Source: Kineosporia aurantiaca JCM 3230 (GTDB lineage Bacteria > Actinomycetota > Actinomycetes > Actinomycetales > Kineosporiaceae). Taken from it: a DNA stretch of 64,000 nucleotides. The translations under genes were made by a program, and so were the position numbers. The stretch spans positions 868,001 through 932,000 of the forward strand of contig JODP01000006.1 in NCBI GenBank assembly GCA_000719025.1, given 5' to 3'. This document shows, in pieces, positions 1 through 8,453 of the stretch (the stretch's first letter is position 1; each line of letters starts with the position of its first letter). The notes below the pieces were generated by a model. The model did not search any database and was not told the DNA's origin. It saw only the letters and a program-made list of their open reading frames with translations.

Positions 1-1008
1 ATCGTCACCCTGGAACCGCACGCGGCCGGGGCCAACGCCTGGATCCACGGCGGCGGGTTCGCCACCTACGCGCAGGCCCGGCAGGACCGGAACTCGCGTC
101 TGGAGGAGCTCAGAAGGCGCTGGGACGAGGAGCACGCCAAGCTCAAGGCCCTGGTGCTGATGCTGAAGACCAAGGCCACGTTCATGGACTCGATGGCCGC
201 GCAGTACCACGCGGCGCAGACCCGGCTGGCCAAGTTCGAGGAGGCCGGCCCGCCCGAGCTGGTGGCCAACGAGCAGAACGTCACCATGCGGCTGACCGGT
301 GGGCGCACCGGCAAGCGCGCCGTGGTGGCCACCGACCTGGAGCTGACCGGCCTGATGAAGCCGTTCAGCACCGAGCTGTGGTTCGGCGACCGGGTGGCCG
401 TGCTGGGCTCCAACGGCTCGGGCAAGTCGCACTTCCTGCGGCTGCTGGCGGCCGGGGGTAGCGATCCGGACGTGGAGCACCAGCCGATCGAGGACGGCCC
501 GACCGCGCGGCCCGGAGCGGTGCCGCACACCGGTTCGGTGAAGCTCGGCGCCCGGGTCCGGCCGGGCTGGTTCGCCCAGACCCACCAGCACCCCGAACTG
601 GCCGGCCGCACGCTGCTGGAGATCCTGCACCGCGGCGACGGGCACCGGTCCGGGCTGCCGCGCGAGGCGGCCAGCCGGGTGCTGGACCGGTACGAGCTGA
701 GTGTCCAGGCCGAGCAGAAGTTCGAGTCGCTCTCCGGCGGGCAGCAGGCCCGGTTCCAGATCCTCCTGCTCGAGCTCTCCGGGGCCACCCTGCTGCTGCT
801 CGACGAGCCGACCGACAACCTGGACCTGCACTCGGCCGAGGCGCTGGAGAAGGGCCTGCTGGCGTTCGAGGGCACGGTCGTGGCGGTCACCCACGACCGC
901 TGGTTCGCCCGGGAGTTCGACCGGTTCCTGGTGTTCGGGTCGGACGGGCGGGTCTACGAGTCGGACGAACCGGTCTGGGACGAGACCAGAGTGCAGCGGG
1001 CGCGCTGA
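1..1008 (+). CDS. ABC-F family ATPase, C-terminal part (5' end outside window)
   Basis: The frame is open from the first base of the window to the stop at 1008, so this is the 3' part of a longer gene. It contains the inter-domain linker (a charged helix from about base 60 to 200) and the complete second nucleotide-binding domain. Visible motifs are Walker A GSNGSGKS, signature LSGGQQARF and Walker B LLLLDEP followed by TDNLDL. There is no membrane segment. Two ABC domains joined by a linker and without a permease define the ABC-F family of ribosome-associated ATPases (translation factors or antibiotic-resistance proteins). The true start lies upstream, so total length and subfamily cannot be given. 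Confidence 0.85.
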   Translation: MVTLEPHAAGANAWIHGGGFATYAQARQDRNSRLEELRRRWDEEHAKLKALVLMLKTKATFMDSMAAQYHAAQTRLAKFEEAGPPELVANEQNVTMRLTGGRTGKRAVVATDLELTGLMKPFSTELWFGDRVAVLGSNGSGKSHFLRLLAAGGSDPDVEHQPIEDGPTARPGAVPHTGSVKLGARVRPGWFAQTHQHPELAGRTLLEILHRGDGHRSGLPREAASRVLDRYELSVQAEQKFESLSGGQQARFQILLLELSGATLLLLDEPTDNLDLHSAEALEKGLLAFEGTVVAVTHDRWFAREFDRFLVFGSDGRVYESDEPVWDETRVQRAR

Positions 1009-1042
1009 GGCGCCGCGCCGGTTTTCCCCCTAACCTGCTGAG

Positions 1043-1990
1043 ATGATCAAGATCCCGGCCGTCCTCGTGGTCAACACCGCCTCCCGCCGCGGCCAGGAAG
1101 ACTTCGACCAGGCCCGGACCCTGCTCACCGAGCTGGGGATCGAGCTGACCGCGGCCCTGGCCGTCGACGACCCGACCACGCTGCCCCAGGTGGTTCAGCA
1201 GGCCATCGACGACGGGATGGAGCTGCTCGTGCTGGCGGGCGGGGACGGCACCGTCAGTTCGGTGGCTGCGCAGCTGTCCGGTACCGGCGTGGTCCTCGGG
1301 CTGCTGCCCACCGGCACGGCGAACGACCTGGCCCGCACCCTCGGGCTGCCGACCGATCTGGCCGGGGCGTGCCGGACCATCGTCGAGGGCAAGGTGGTCG
1401 AGGTCGATCTGGGCGTGGTCGGCACCGACGACCGGTTCCTCAACGTCTCGTCCATCGGCCTGGCGGTGGGTCTCACCGAGCAGCTCTCGCCCAAGCTGAA
1501 GAAGCGCCTCGGCAAGCTGGCCTACCCCGTCGCCGCGGTCCGCGCCTACCGGCAGTTCTCTACTTTCTCGGCCCGGCTGGAGTTCCCGGAAGGCGATCAC
1601 CCCCCGGTCGAACTCGACGATCTGCTGCAGCTCGCGGTGGCCAACGGGCGGTTCTACGGCGGGGGCGCCGTGGTTGCCCCGGACGCCGGCATCGATGACC
1701 ACCTGCTCGACGTCTATGCCATCCCGCGGGGCACTCCGGTGCAGCGCTGGCAGGTCGCCCGGCACTTCGTCAGCGGGGTTTTCACCGAGAGCGACCACGT
1801 CTTCCACGTCACCACGCGAAGCGTCCGGGTCGTCACGAAGCCCGAGTTGGCGATCAACGTGGACGGCGAGCTTTCCGCTCGTACCCCGGAGACGTTCGGC
1901 ATCGTGCAGGGCGGCCTGCGGGTGATCGTTCCTGGCGATGCGTCGGTAGGTAAGGCGGATGTGTCGGAGCGGCAGCAAACTCACTCCTAG
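1043..1990 (+). CDS. Diacylglycerol kinase-like lipid kinase (YegS/DagK family)
   Basis: A 315-residue protein of the usual length for the YegS/DagK family, which transfers phosphate from ATP to a lipid hydroxyl such as diacylglycerol at the inner membrane face. The nucleotide-binding GGDGT motif is near residue 68, followed by the conserved LLPTGTANDLAR segment near residue 92. The C-terminal half is a beta-rich domain ending in the VDGE segment typical of the family. The start ATG at 1043 lies 34 bases after the ABC-F stop, so the two genes may be cotranscribed. The lipid substrate cannot be told from sequence. Confidence 0.85.
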   Translation: MIKIPAVLVVNTASRRGQEDFDQARTLLTELGIELTAALAVDDPTTLPQVVQQAIDDGMELLVLAGGDGTVSSVAAQLSGTGVVLGLLPTGTANDLARTLGLPTDLAGACRTIVEGKVVEVDLGVVGTDDRFLNVSSIGLAVGLTEQLSPKLKKRLGKLAYPVAAVRAYRQFSTFSARLEFPEGDHPPVELDDLLQLAVANGRFYGGGAVVAPDAGIDDHLLDVYAIPRGTPVQRWQVARHFVSGVFTESDHVFHVTTRSVRVVTKPELAINVDGELSARTPETFGIVQGGLRVIVPGDASVGKADVSERQQTHS

Positions 1991-1996
1991 TGCACC

Positions 1997-2041
1997 AATG
2001 GTGGACGCTCGTGGGCACGGTGCCCACCAGCGTCCACCATT
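1997..2041. terminator. Bidirectional hairpin terminator
   Basis: A perfect 13-bp inverted repeat (AATGGTGGACGCT and its complement) encloses a second palindromic core (GTGGGCAC/GTGCCCAC). It sits in the 63-base gap between the convergent lipid-kinase and sthA genes, where one hairpin can end transcription from both sides. No U-tract is present, as is common in high-GC actinobacteria. Confidence 0.8.
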
Positions 2042-2053
2042 CGAGGTGTCAGG

Positions 2054-3472
2054 TCAGGCGAAAAACCGCTCCACAGCGCGGATCTTGTTCACCGCGTCGA
2101 GCGCGGCCACCTTGTACGCCTCGGAGAGCGTGGGGTAGTTGAAGACCGTGTCGACCAGGTTGTCGACGGTGCCCTCGCAGGTCATGATCGCCTGGCCCAG
2201 GTGCACCAGCTCGGTGGCCTGGGAGCCGAAGACGTGTACCCCCAGGAGTTTTCGGGTTCCGGTGCTGACCAGCAGCTTGAGCATGCCGTAGGAGTCCCCG
2301 ATGATCTGGCCCCGGGCCAGCTCCCGGTACCGCGAGATGCCGACCTCGTAGGGCACCGAGGACGAGGTCAGGTCGTCCTCGGTCCAGCCGCAGTAGCTGA
2401 TCTCGGGGATCGTGTAGATGCCGATCGGCTGCATCCCGATCAGGCTGTTCACCGGCTCGTCGAAGGCGTGGTACGCGGCCAGCCGGCCCTGTTCCATCGA
2501 GGTCGCGGCCAGCGCCGGGAAGCCGATCACGTCGCCCACGGCGTAGATGTGACTGACGCTGGTGCGGTACTTGTCGTCCACCGTGATCCGGCCCCGGGGG
2601 TCGGCCTCCAGTCCCGCCTTCGCCAGATCCAGCTGCTCCGTGGCACCCTGCCGGCCGGCCGAGTACATCACCGCGTCGGCCGGGATCTTCTTGCCCGACA
2701 CCAGGTGCGTCACCGTGCCGTGGGCGTTGTGCTCGACCGAGGAGACCTTCTCGCCGAACCGGAAGGTGACCGACAGGTCGCGCAGGTGGAACTTGAGCGA
2801 CTCGACGATCTCCTGGTCGCAGAAGTTCAGCATGCGATCCTGTTGCTCGACCACCGTCACCTTGCAGCCGACCGCGGCGAACATCGAGGCGTACTCGATC
2901 CCGATCACCCCGGCCCCGACCACGACCATCGACCGGGGCAGCTGCTCGAGGTGCAGGATGCCGTCCGAGTCGATCACCTTGCTGCCGTCGAACTCCACCG
3001 AGGCCGGGCGGGCCGGGGTGGTGCCGGTGGCGATCACGATGAACTCCGCGGTGACCGTCTGGCTGCCGCCCGGGCCGCCCTCGATCAGCACGGTGTGCGG
3101 ATCGGTGAACCGGCCGGTGCCGTGCAGCAGGTCCACCCCGTTGCGGTTGAGCTGGCTGCGGATCACCTCGATCTCGCGGCCGATCACGTGCGTGGTCCGG
3201 GCCAGCAGGTCGTCCAGCGTGATGTCCTGCTTGACCCGGTAGTTCTGGCCGTACATGTCCCGCTGGCTCATCCCGGTGAGGTAGAGCACGGCCTCGCGCA
3301 GGGTCTTGGACGGGATCGTGCCGGTGTTGATGCACACCCCGCCGACCATGTCCCCGCGTTCCACCACGGCGGCCCGGCGGCCCAGCTTGGCGGCGGCGAT
3401 CGCGGCCTTCTGCCCGCCCGGGCCGGAGCCGATGATGAGCAGGTCGTAGTCGTACTGGCGCTGCTCGGCCAT
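2054..3472 (-). CDS. sthA: Si-specific (soluble) NAD(P)+ transhydrogenase
   Basis: A 472-residue FAD flavoprotein of the pyridine nucleotide-disulfide reductase superfamily, which exchanges hydride between NADPH and NAD+ in the cytosol. The N-terminal Rossmann motif is GSGPGG. The segment CINTGTIPSKTLREA has one Cys and lacks the second redox Cys of true disulfide reductases, as in SthA. A second Rossmann motif (VVVGAGVIGIEYASMF) binds the nicotinamide nucleotide. The frame is open further upstream, but ATG at 3472 is chosen because GGGGAG precedes it by 9 bases and MAEQRQYDYDLLIIG is a normal family N-terminus. An in-frame ATG at 3511 is possible but less likely. It is transcribed divergently from rplM. 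Confidence 0.9.
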   Translation of the reverse strand: MAEQRQYDYDLLIIGSGPGGQKAAIAAAKLGRRAAVVERGDMVGGVCINTGTIPSKTLREAVLYLTGMSQRDMYGQNYRVKQDITLDDLLARTTHVIGREIEVIRSQLNRNGVDLLHGTGRFTDPHTVLIEGGPGGSQTVTAEFIVIATGTTPARPASVEFDGSKVIDSDGILHLEQLPRSMVVVGAGVIGIEYASMFAAVGCKVTVVEQQDRMLNFCDQEIVESLKFHLRDLSVTFRFGEKVSSVEHNAHGTVTHLVSGKKIPADAVMYSAGRQGATEQLDLAKAGLEADPRGRITVDDKYRTSVSHIYAVGDVIGFPALAATSMEQGRLAAYHAFDEPVNSLIGMQPIGIYTIPEISYCGWTEDDLTSSSVPYEVGISRYRELARGQIIGDSYGMLKLLVSTGTRKLLGVHVFGSQATELVHLGQAIMTCEGTVDNLVDTVFNYPTLSEAYKVAALDAVNKIRAVERFFA

Positions 3473-3559
3473 GATGAAGAACTCCCCGGGGATCGGCTTT
3501 AGGGCCTTCATCGGCGGGCCGGGAGCCGAGGTTGACGGTGAGCGCGCCGACGTCGCGTT

Positions 3560-3588
3560 TTGACCCACCGGAAGCGCGCCGGTAATCT
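3560..3588 (+). promoter_or_regulatory. Vegetative-type promoter for rplM-rpsI
   Basis: TTGACC (3560-3565), a 17-base spacer and TAATCT (3583-3588) match the housekeeping sigma consensus well. It lies 162 bases upstream of the rplM start, which implies an untranslated leader of about 155 bases. I could not identify a known ribosomal-protein leader fold in it. Confidence 0.65.
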
Positions 3589-3749
3589 GGGTCCTCGTTG
3601 TGTGATCCCGTCCGTCATGTCGAGCCTTGCTGGTATGTGGCACGTCGGGCGCGGTGCAACAGTCCATCCGAATTCTCGGTGGTGACTGCTGCCTGTGGCA
3701 CATGTGAATGTCGACCCGAATGCTCTGACTCAGAACGAGGCTGCGACCA

Positions 3750-4193
3750 GTGCGTACGTTTACTCCCAAGCCCGGTGACATCGAGCGTCGCTGGCATGTC
3801 ATCGACGCGAACGACGTCGTCCTCGGTCGTCTGGCCACCCAGGCCGCCGTGCTCCTCCGGGGCAAGCACAAGGCGACCTTCGCGCCGCACATCGACTGTG
3901 GTGACTTCGTCATCATCATCAACGCCGACAAGGTTGCCCTGACCGGCAACAAGCGCGAGCAGAAGAAGGCCTACCGCCACTCGGGCTACCCGGGTGGTCT
4001 GCGCGCGGTCACCTACACCGAGCTGCTGGACAAGAACCCCGAGCGGGCCGTCGAGAAGGCGATCCGGGGCATGCTGCCGAAGAACTCCCTCGGCCGTGAG
4101 GTGCTCGGCAAGCTCAAGGTCTACGCCGGCCCGGAGCACCCGCACGCCGCGCAGCAGCCCGTCCCCTTCGAGATCACCCAGATCGCGCAGTAG
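3750..4193 (+). CDS. rplM: 50S ribosomal protein L13
   Basis: A 147-residue protein spanning the whole L13 family. It shows the N-terminal WHVIDANDVVLGRLATQAA segment and the conserved HSGYPGGL and GMLPKN motifs. L13 is an early-assembling protein of the large subunit. The start is GTG, preceded by a GAGG box. rpsI follows after 70 bases in the conserved bacterial L13-S9 order, so the two are very probably one operon. Confidence 0.98.
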   Translation: MRTFTPKPGDIERRWHVIDANDVVLGRLATQAAVLLRGKHKATFAPHIDCGDFVIIINADKVALTGNKREQKKAYRHSGYPGGLRAVTYTELLDKNPERAVEKAIRGMLPKNSLGREVLGKLKVYAGPEHPHAAQQPVPFEITQIAQ

Positions 4194-4263
4194 TCCCGCC
4201 CGGCAGCCGGAGACCCGGCGCCCGCGGACCGCGATCCCGTAGCCCAGCGCACCAAGGAGAAAC

Positions 4264-4773
4264 GTGACCGAGTCCACCGTCGAAGACGTGGCTGCCGACG
4301 CCACCGGCGAAGAGTACGAAGAGGACGCGCCCAGCAGCTACACCTCCGCCACCCCGGCGGCCAAGGGCGGCGGCTCCAGCATCACCGCCCCCGGTTCGGC
4401 CACCGGCCGCCGCAAGGAGGCCGTCGCCCGCGTCCGCCTGGTGCCCGGCACCGGTCAGTGGACCATCAACGGCCGCACCCTTGAGGACTACTTCCCCAAC
4501 AAGGTGCACCAGCAGCTGGTCAACGAGCCCTTCCGGGTCACCGAGACCGAGGGCCGCTTCGACGTCATCTGCCGGATCCACGGTGGCGGCACGTCCGGCC
4601 AGGCCGGTGCGCTGCGTCACGGCGTGGCCCGCTCGCTGAACGCGATCGACGAAGAGGCCAACCGCCCGGCGATGAAGAAGGCCGGCTTCATGACCCGTGA
4701 CCCGCGGGCCAAGGAGCGGAAGAAGGCCGGTCTCAAGAAGGCGCGTAAGGCTCCTCAGTACAGCAAGCGCTGA
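4264..4773 (+). CDS. rpsI: 30S ribosomal protein S9
   Basis: A 169-residue S9. The conserved part begins at about residue 40 (TGRRKEAVARVRL) and ends with the basic tail KKARKAPQYSKR, whose last residues reach the P-site tRNA. The first 40 or so residues are an acidic, low-complexity extension (EDVAADATGEEYEEDAPSS), as often seen in actinobacterial S9. The GTG start is supported by AAGGAG at 6-bp spacing. It follows rplM and is ended by a strong hairpin. Confidence 0.98.
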   Translation: MTESTVEDVAADATGEEYEEDAPSSYTSATPAAKGGGSSITAPGSATGRRKEAVARVRLVPGTGQWTINGRTLEDYFPNKVHQQLVNEPFRVTETEGRFDVICRIHGGGTSGQAGALRHGVARSLNAIDEEANRPAMKKAGFMTRDPRAKERKKAGLKKARKAPQYSKR

Positions 4774-4798
4774 TCTGCCGTCCGGCTGTATCAGCTGC

Positions 4799-4842
4799 GC
4801 ACGCACGGCCCCGGGGTCATTCGGCTCCGGGGCCGTCGTGCG
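4799..4842 (+). terminator. Terminator after rpsI
   Basis: The inverted repeat GCACGCACGGCCCCGG / CCGGGGCCGTCGTGCG with a 12-base loop lies 25 bases after the rpsI stop and before glmM. It marks the end of the L13-S9 operon. Confidence 0.75.
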
Positions 4843-4963
4843 TTCGGGGGCGGGTCGGGCGCTGTGAACCACCCGCCCGGCTTCCTGTGTATCGTCCGGT
4901 TCCGGCCTGCCGCGGTACCGGTGAGCACGTAGGCTTTTGGCACTTCCCGCTAGGAGGATCTCG

Positions 4964-6310
4964 GTGGCGCGACTATTCGGAACAGACGGCGTACGGGGCC
5001 TGGCCAACCGGGAAGTGACCGCCGAGCTGGCGCTCGACCTGGCCGTGGCCGCCGCCCACGTGCTCGGCGAGGTGGCCGACTTCCACGGCCGGCGCCCGCG
5101 CGCCGTGGTCGGCCGGGACCCCCGGGCCTCGGGTGAGTTCCTCTCCGCCGCGGTGATGGCCGGGCTGGCCAGCGCCGGGGTCGACGTGGAGGACGCGGGT
5201 GTGGTGCCCACCCCCGCGGTCGCGTTCCTGGTCGACGACACCGAGGCCGACCTCGGCGTGGTGCTGTCGGCGTCGCACAACCCGATGCCGGACAACGGCA
5301 TCAAGTTCTTCGCGGCCGGCGGCTACAAGCTGCCGGACGAGGTGGAGGACCAGATCGAGCGGCGGCTCAAGGAGCCGTGGGCCCGCCCCACCGGCGCCGA
5401 GGTCGGCCGCACCCGTCGCCTGGCCAAGGCCGGGGACAAGTACGTCGCCCACCTGCTGGAGACGCTGCCCTGCCGGCTGGACGGCCTGAAGGTGGTGCTG
5501 GACTGCGCCCACGGGGCCGCCAGCGAGGTCTCGCCGCGGGCGTTCCGCGAGGCCGGGGCCGAGGTGGTGGTGATCGGGGCCGAGCCGGACGGGCTGAACA
5601 TCAACGACGGCTACGGCTCGACCCACCTGGAGCCGCTGCGCGCGGCGGTGCTGGAGCACGGCGCCGACATCGGCATCGCGCACGACGGGGACGCGGACCG
5701 CTGCCTGGCGATCGACCACCTGGGCCGGGACGTGGACGGCGACCAGATCATGGCGGTACTCGCCCTGGCCTTCGCCGATCGCGGCGTGCTGGCCCACAAG
5801 ACGCTGGTCACCACGGTGATGAGCAACCTCGGCCTGCGCCTGGCGATGGAGCGCGAGGGGATCCGGCTGGTGCAGACCGCGGTCGGCGACCGGTACGTGC
5901 TGGAGGAGATGCGGGCCGAGGGGTACTCGCTCGGCGGCGAGCAGTCCGGGCACGTGGTGATGCTCGACCACAGCACCACCGGCGACGGTGTGCTGACCGG
6001 CCTGCACCTGCTGGCCCGGATGGCCCAGACCGGCAAGTCCCTGGCCGAGCTGGCCTCGGTGATGGAACGGCTGCCGCAGGTCCTGGTCAACGTGAAGGGC
6101 GTGGACAAGAGCCGCTGCCACGAGGACGCGGAGCTGCAGGCGGCGGTGGCCGCGGCGGAGGTCCGGCTCGGCGACACCGGCCGGGTACTGCTGCGCCCGT
6201 CCGGCACCGAGGCGCTGGTCCGGGTCATGGTCGAGGCCAAGGAGGCCGAGCAGGCCCGGGCCGAGGCCGACGGGCTGGCCTCGGTGGTGCGCAGCCGGCT
6301 GGCGCTCTAG
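4964..6310 (+). CDS. glmM: Phosphoglucosamine mutase
   Basis: A 448-residue enzyme that converts glucosamine-6-phosphate to glucosamine-1-phosphate on the way to UDP-GlcNAc and peptidoglycan. The active-site phosphoserine is Ser104 in LSASHNP. The metal loop is DGDADR, the sugar loop is GEQSGH and the phosphate-binding loop is RPSGTEALVRVM. The frame extends to 4937, but GTG at 4964 follows AGGAGG by 6 bases and gives the canonical MARLFGTDGVRG start. glmS, whose product makes its substrate, lies 5 kb downstream. Confidence 0.97.
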   Translation: MARLFGTDGVRGLANREVTAELALDLAVAAAHVLGEVADFHGRRPRAVVGRDPRASGEFLSAAVMAGLASAGVDVEDAGVVPTPAVAFLVDDTEADLGVVLSASHNPMPDNGIKFFAAGGYKLPDEVEDQIERRLKEPWARPTGAEVGRTRRLAKAGDKYVAHLLETLPCRLDGLKVVLDCAHGAASEVSPRAFREAGAEVVVIGAEPDGLNINDGYGSTHLEPLRAAVLEHGADIGIAHDGDADRCLAIDHLGRDVDGDQIMAVLALAFADRGVLAHKTLVTTVMSNLGLRLAMEREGIRLVQTAVGDRYVLEEMRAEGYSLGGEQSGHVVMLDHSTTGDGVLTGLHLLARMAQTGKSLAELASVMERLPQVLVNVKGVDKSRCHEDAELQAAVAAAEVRLGDTGRVLLRPSGTEALVRVMVEAKEAEQARAEADGLASVVRSRLAL

Positions 6311-6318
6311 GGAAGTTC

Positions 6319-6358
6319 GCGAGGGCCGGTTCCGCAGCCCTGCGGAACCGGCCCTCGC
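6319..6358. terminator. Bidirectional terminator between glmM and the convergent sigma operon
   Basis: A perfect 18-bp inverted repeat (6319-6336 and 6341-6358) with a 4-base GCCC loop sits 8 bases after the glmM stop and 15 bases from the stop of the convergent minus-strand gene. It can serve both. Confidence 0.85.
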
Positions 6359-6372
6359 TGCTGTCCGTGCCC

Positions 6373-7875
6373 TCAGGGGCGTACCGACGTCCCGTCACCG
6401 AGTTCGTCAGGCGTCTTCTGGGCGGTGGACATGCCCTGCTCTCCCGGCTCCTGCGGAGTGACCCGGGCGAGCACCTTCCCGTTCTGGTCCAGGACTTCCG
6501 CCGGGACGGTCTTCAGCGGGGTCTTCCCGTCCCAGTTCGGCGGGATGTCGACATCGTGCGGTACCTCGAGCACGGCGATCCGATTCCTTACCGGGGCGGT
6601 GGTGTTCCGGACCCGGACCCGGGTGGCGCCCTCCGGAGCCACCACGACGTAGTCCGAGACCTGGCCGTGAGTGAAGCGGATCGCCGCCGTCACATCCTTC
6701 GTCGGCACCCCGGGATCGGTCGCGGTCTGACCGCCCCAGAGCACCATCTGAGTGGCTTTGGTCTGCAGGTGCGCACTGATGCAGACCACGTGAGCGCCAT
6801 TGGGGGCCCGTAGCAGGAGGGCGGCGGCCTGCCCCTCCGGCTGCTTCGGAGCAGCCGGGACGGGCGCGGTGACCGCATAGACCGGGACCTCGGCCGTGGA
6901 TACGGAGTACGTGGAGCCCAGGTTCCCGTTCAGCCACTCCAGGTCCGCCGGATCGGTGCCCGGAGCGGCCACCGAGGTCAGGTCGAAGCCGGGGAAGTCG
7001 GAATATTCGTTCTGCTCGCCCCGCACTCCATTGGCGTCCGTCACCCTCGCCGACGCCAGGGCGTACTCGTCCTTGGTGACGGTGTCGGCCCACAGCCCCT
7101 CGGCGACCTTGGGAACGGCGCGGTACTGCGTGGAAGCGGTCAGATTTTCGTCCCTGTCGTGTCCGAAGGTACGGCTCACGGCGACGTCCACGCTCTGACC
7201 CTGGGGACCCGACACGATCACCACGGCGTTCTCCGGGCGGTGAGCCGGACCGGGCGAGACGAACCAGATCTGCGGGCGGCCGGTCATGTAGCCACCGACG
7301 CCGCCGGGGTCCAGGGTGGCCGAGGACATCTGGTCGGCCGCGGCCCCGGACGGCCCCAGCCACAGGGCGTGGCTCCAGTACTCGCGGCTGCCGATCTCCA
7401 CGCGATAGAACAGGTCCGCGTATCGGGCCCGGTCCTGCACGTCACCGGCGGCGACGATCAGCACGTCGCGGTCCGACCGGATCCGCCCGCCCTTGGGCAG
7501 TTCCCGCGCGGTGCGGACCTGATGTTTCAGGGCGGCCAGCCAGGCCGTCTGCTTTGCCAGTGAGCCAACGGGTTTCGATGGGTAGCCCGCCTGCTGGGGT
7601 GTGACCGGCTGCCCGGTGGCCGAGGGCCTCGGCACCGCCGGGCTGCCCTGGTCCGATCGATGGAACGCCCCGCCCGCGAACACCTCTACCAACACGACCA
7701 GGAGGGCCGCGGCTCCGGCCAGCGCCACTGCGCTGTATCGGGTGATGGGTGAGCGGCGGCGCATCGCGGCCTCCGCTCGGGGGAAGGGCCGGCTGCCGGC
7801 AGTCTCGTCCGCGGCCAAACGGTGCAGCTGGTGCACTAATTCGTCGGGCAGGCCCGACTCGTCGGTCCGGTTCAT
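6373..7875 (-). CDS. Single-pass membrane protein coupled to a SigE-family sigma factor (copy 1)
   Basis: A 500-residue protein with a short cytosolic N-terminus (about 1-46), one transmembrane helix (about 48-70) and a long extracytoplasmic region of unknown fold. The ATG at 7875 overlaps the sigma-factor stop (ATGA) and has AAGGAG 7 bases upstream, so the longer frame to 7962 is not used. The N-terminal RLHRLA...SRPFPR segment, the helix, APGTDPTDLEW-like segments and the C-terminal GDGTSVRP are shared with the product at 8454-9887, so the two are paralogues. The topology and coupling suggest an anti-sigma or signal-sensing partner of the adjacent sigma factor. No known anti-sigma domain such as a zinc-binding HxxxCxxC is visible, so this role is inferred. 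Confidence 0.7.
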   Translation of the reverse strand: MNRTDESGLPDELVHQLHRLAADETAGSRPFPRAEAAMRRRSPITRYSAVALAGAAALLVVLVEVFAGGAFHRSDQGSPAVPRPSATGQPVTPQQAGYPSKPVGSLAKQTAWLAALKHQVRTARELPKGGRIRSDRDVLIVAAGDVQDRARYADLFYRVEIGSREYWSHALWLGPSGAAADQMSSATLDPGGVGGYMTGRPQIWFVSPGPAHRPENAVVIVSGPQGQSVDVAVSRTFGHDRDENLTASTQYRAVPKVAEGLWADTVTKDEYALASARVTDANGVRGEQNEYSDFPGFDLTSVAAPGTDPADLEWLNGNLGSTYSVSTAEVPVYAVTAPVPAAPKQPEGQAAALLLRAPNGAHVVCISAHLQTKATQMVLWGGQTATDPGVPTKDVTAAIRFTHGQVSDYVVVAPEGATRVRVRNTTAPVRNRIAVLEVPHDVDIPPNWDGKTPLKTVPAEVLDQNGKVLARVTPQEPGEQGMSTAQKTPDELGDGTSVRP

Positions 7876-8366
7876 CAGTGGGCTCCTTCCGCGGTCGCCA
7901 GGGCAATGCGTAACCGGGCCACGCCGCGGCTGGCGGAGCTCTTCACGGTTCCGGTCGAGCATCCGATCATCTGCGCGGTCTCGGCCTCGGAGCGGTCCTC
8001 CAGGTAGCGCAGCACCACCACGGCCCGCATCCGCGGCGGCAGCGAGCGCAGCGCGGCGATCAGCCGGTCGTTGTGCTGCCGGGGCTCCGGATCCCAGGTC
8101 TGGGGCGTCGGCGCCGAGTCCAGCGGCACCTCACGGATCCGGCGCTTGCGCCTCCAGGACAGCGCCGCGTTGACCACCGCGCGGCGGATGTACGGCTCCG
8201 GGTTGTCCCCCTGTACGTGGTGCCAGCGCTGGTACACCCGGGCCAGGGCCTCCTGTACACAGTCCTCCGCGATGCCGCGGTCGACGGTGATCAGGTAGGC
8301 GCTCTGGACCAGGGCGGGCCAGCGCTGCGTGACGTACTGCCGGAAAGCAGCCTCGTCGTCCTCCAT
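7875..8366 (-). CDS. SigE-family ECF RNA polymerase sigma factor (copy 1)
   Basis: A 163-residue sigma-70-like factor. Region 2 lies at about 5-75 (FRQYVTQRWPALVQSAYLIT, then DCVQEALARVYQRW and YIRRAVVNAALSWRRKRR). Region 4 lies at about 105-155 (LPPRMRAVVVLRYLEDRSEAETA, then GTVKSSASRGVARLR as the DNA-recognition helix). Length and motifs fit the actinobacterial SigE-type ECF subfamily. It is translationally coupled to the membrane protein downstream. The target promoters are unknown. Confidence 0.9.
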   Translation of the reverse strand: MEDDEAAFRQYVTQRWPALVQSAYLITVDRGIAEDCVQEALARVYQRWHHVQGDNPEPYIRRAVVNAALSWRRKRRIREVPLDSAPTPQTWDPEPRQHNDRLIAALRSLPPRMRAVVVLRYLEDRSEAETAQMIGCSTGTVKSSASRGVARLRIALATAEGAH

Positions 8367-8453
8367 CAGCGCATCCCTTCCCCCTCAGGCCTATCGTGGC
8401 CCGACTGGGGAGCAATACGCACAGAACGCTGGTGGGGTTGCTCGAGTCCGGAA

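Noticed and set aside
3473..3749. Regulatory ribosomal-protein leader before rplM
   Set aside because: A long leader is implied by the promoter at 3560, but I could not find a fold matching a known L13 autoregulatory element.
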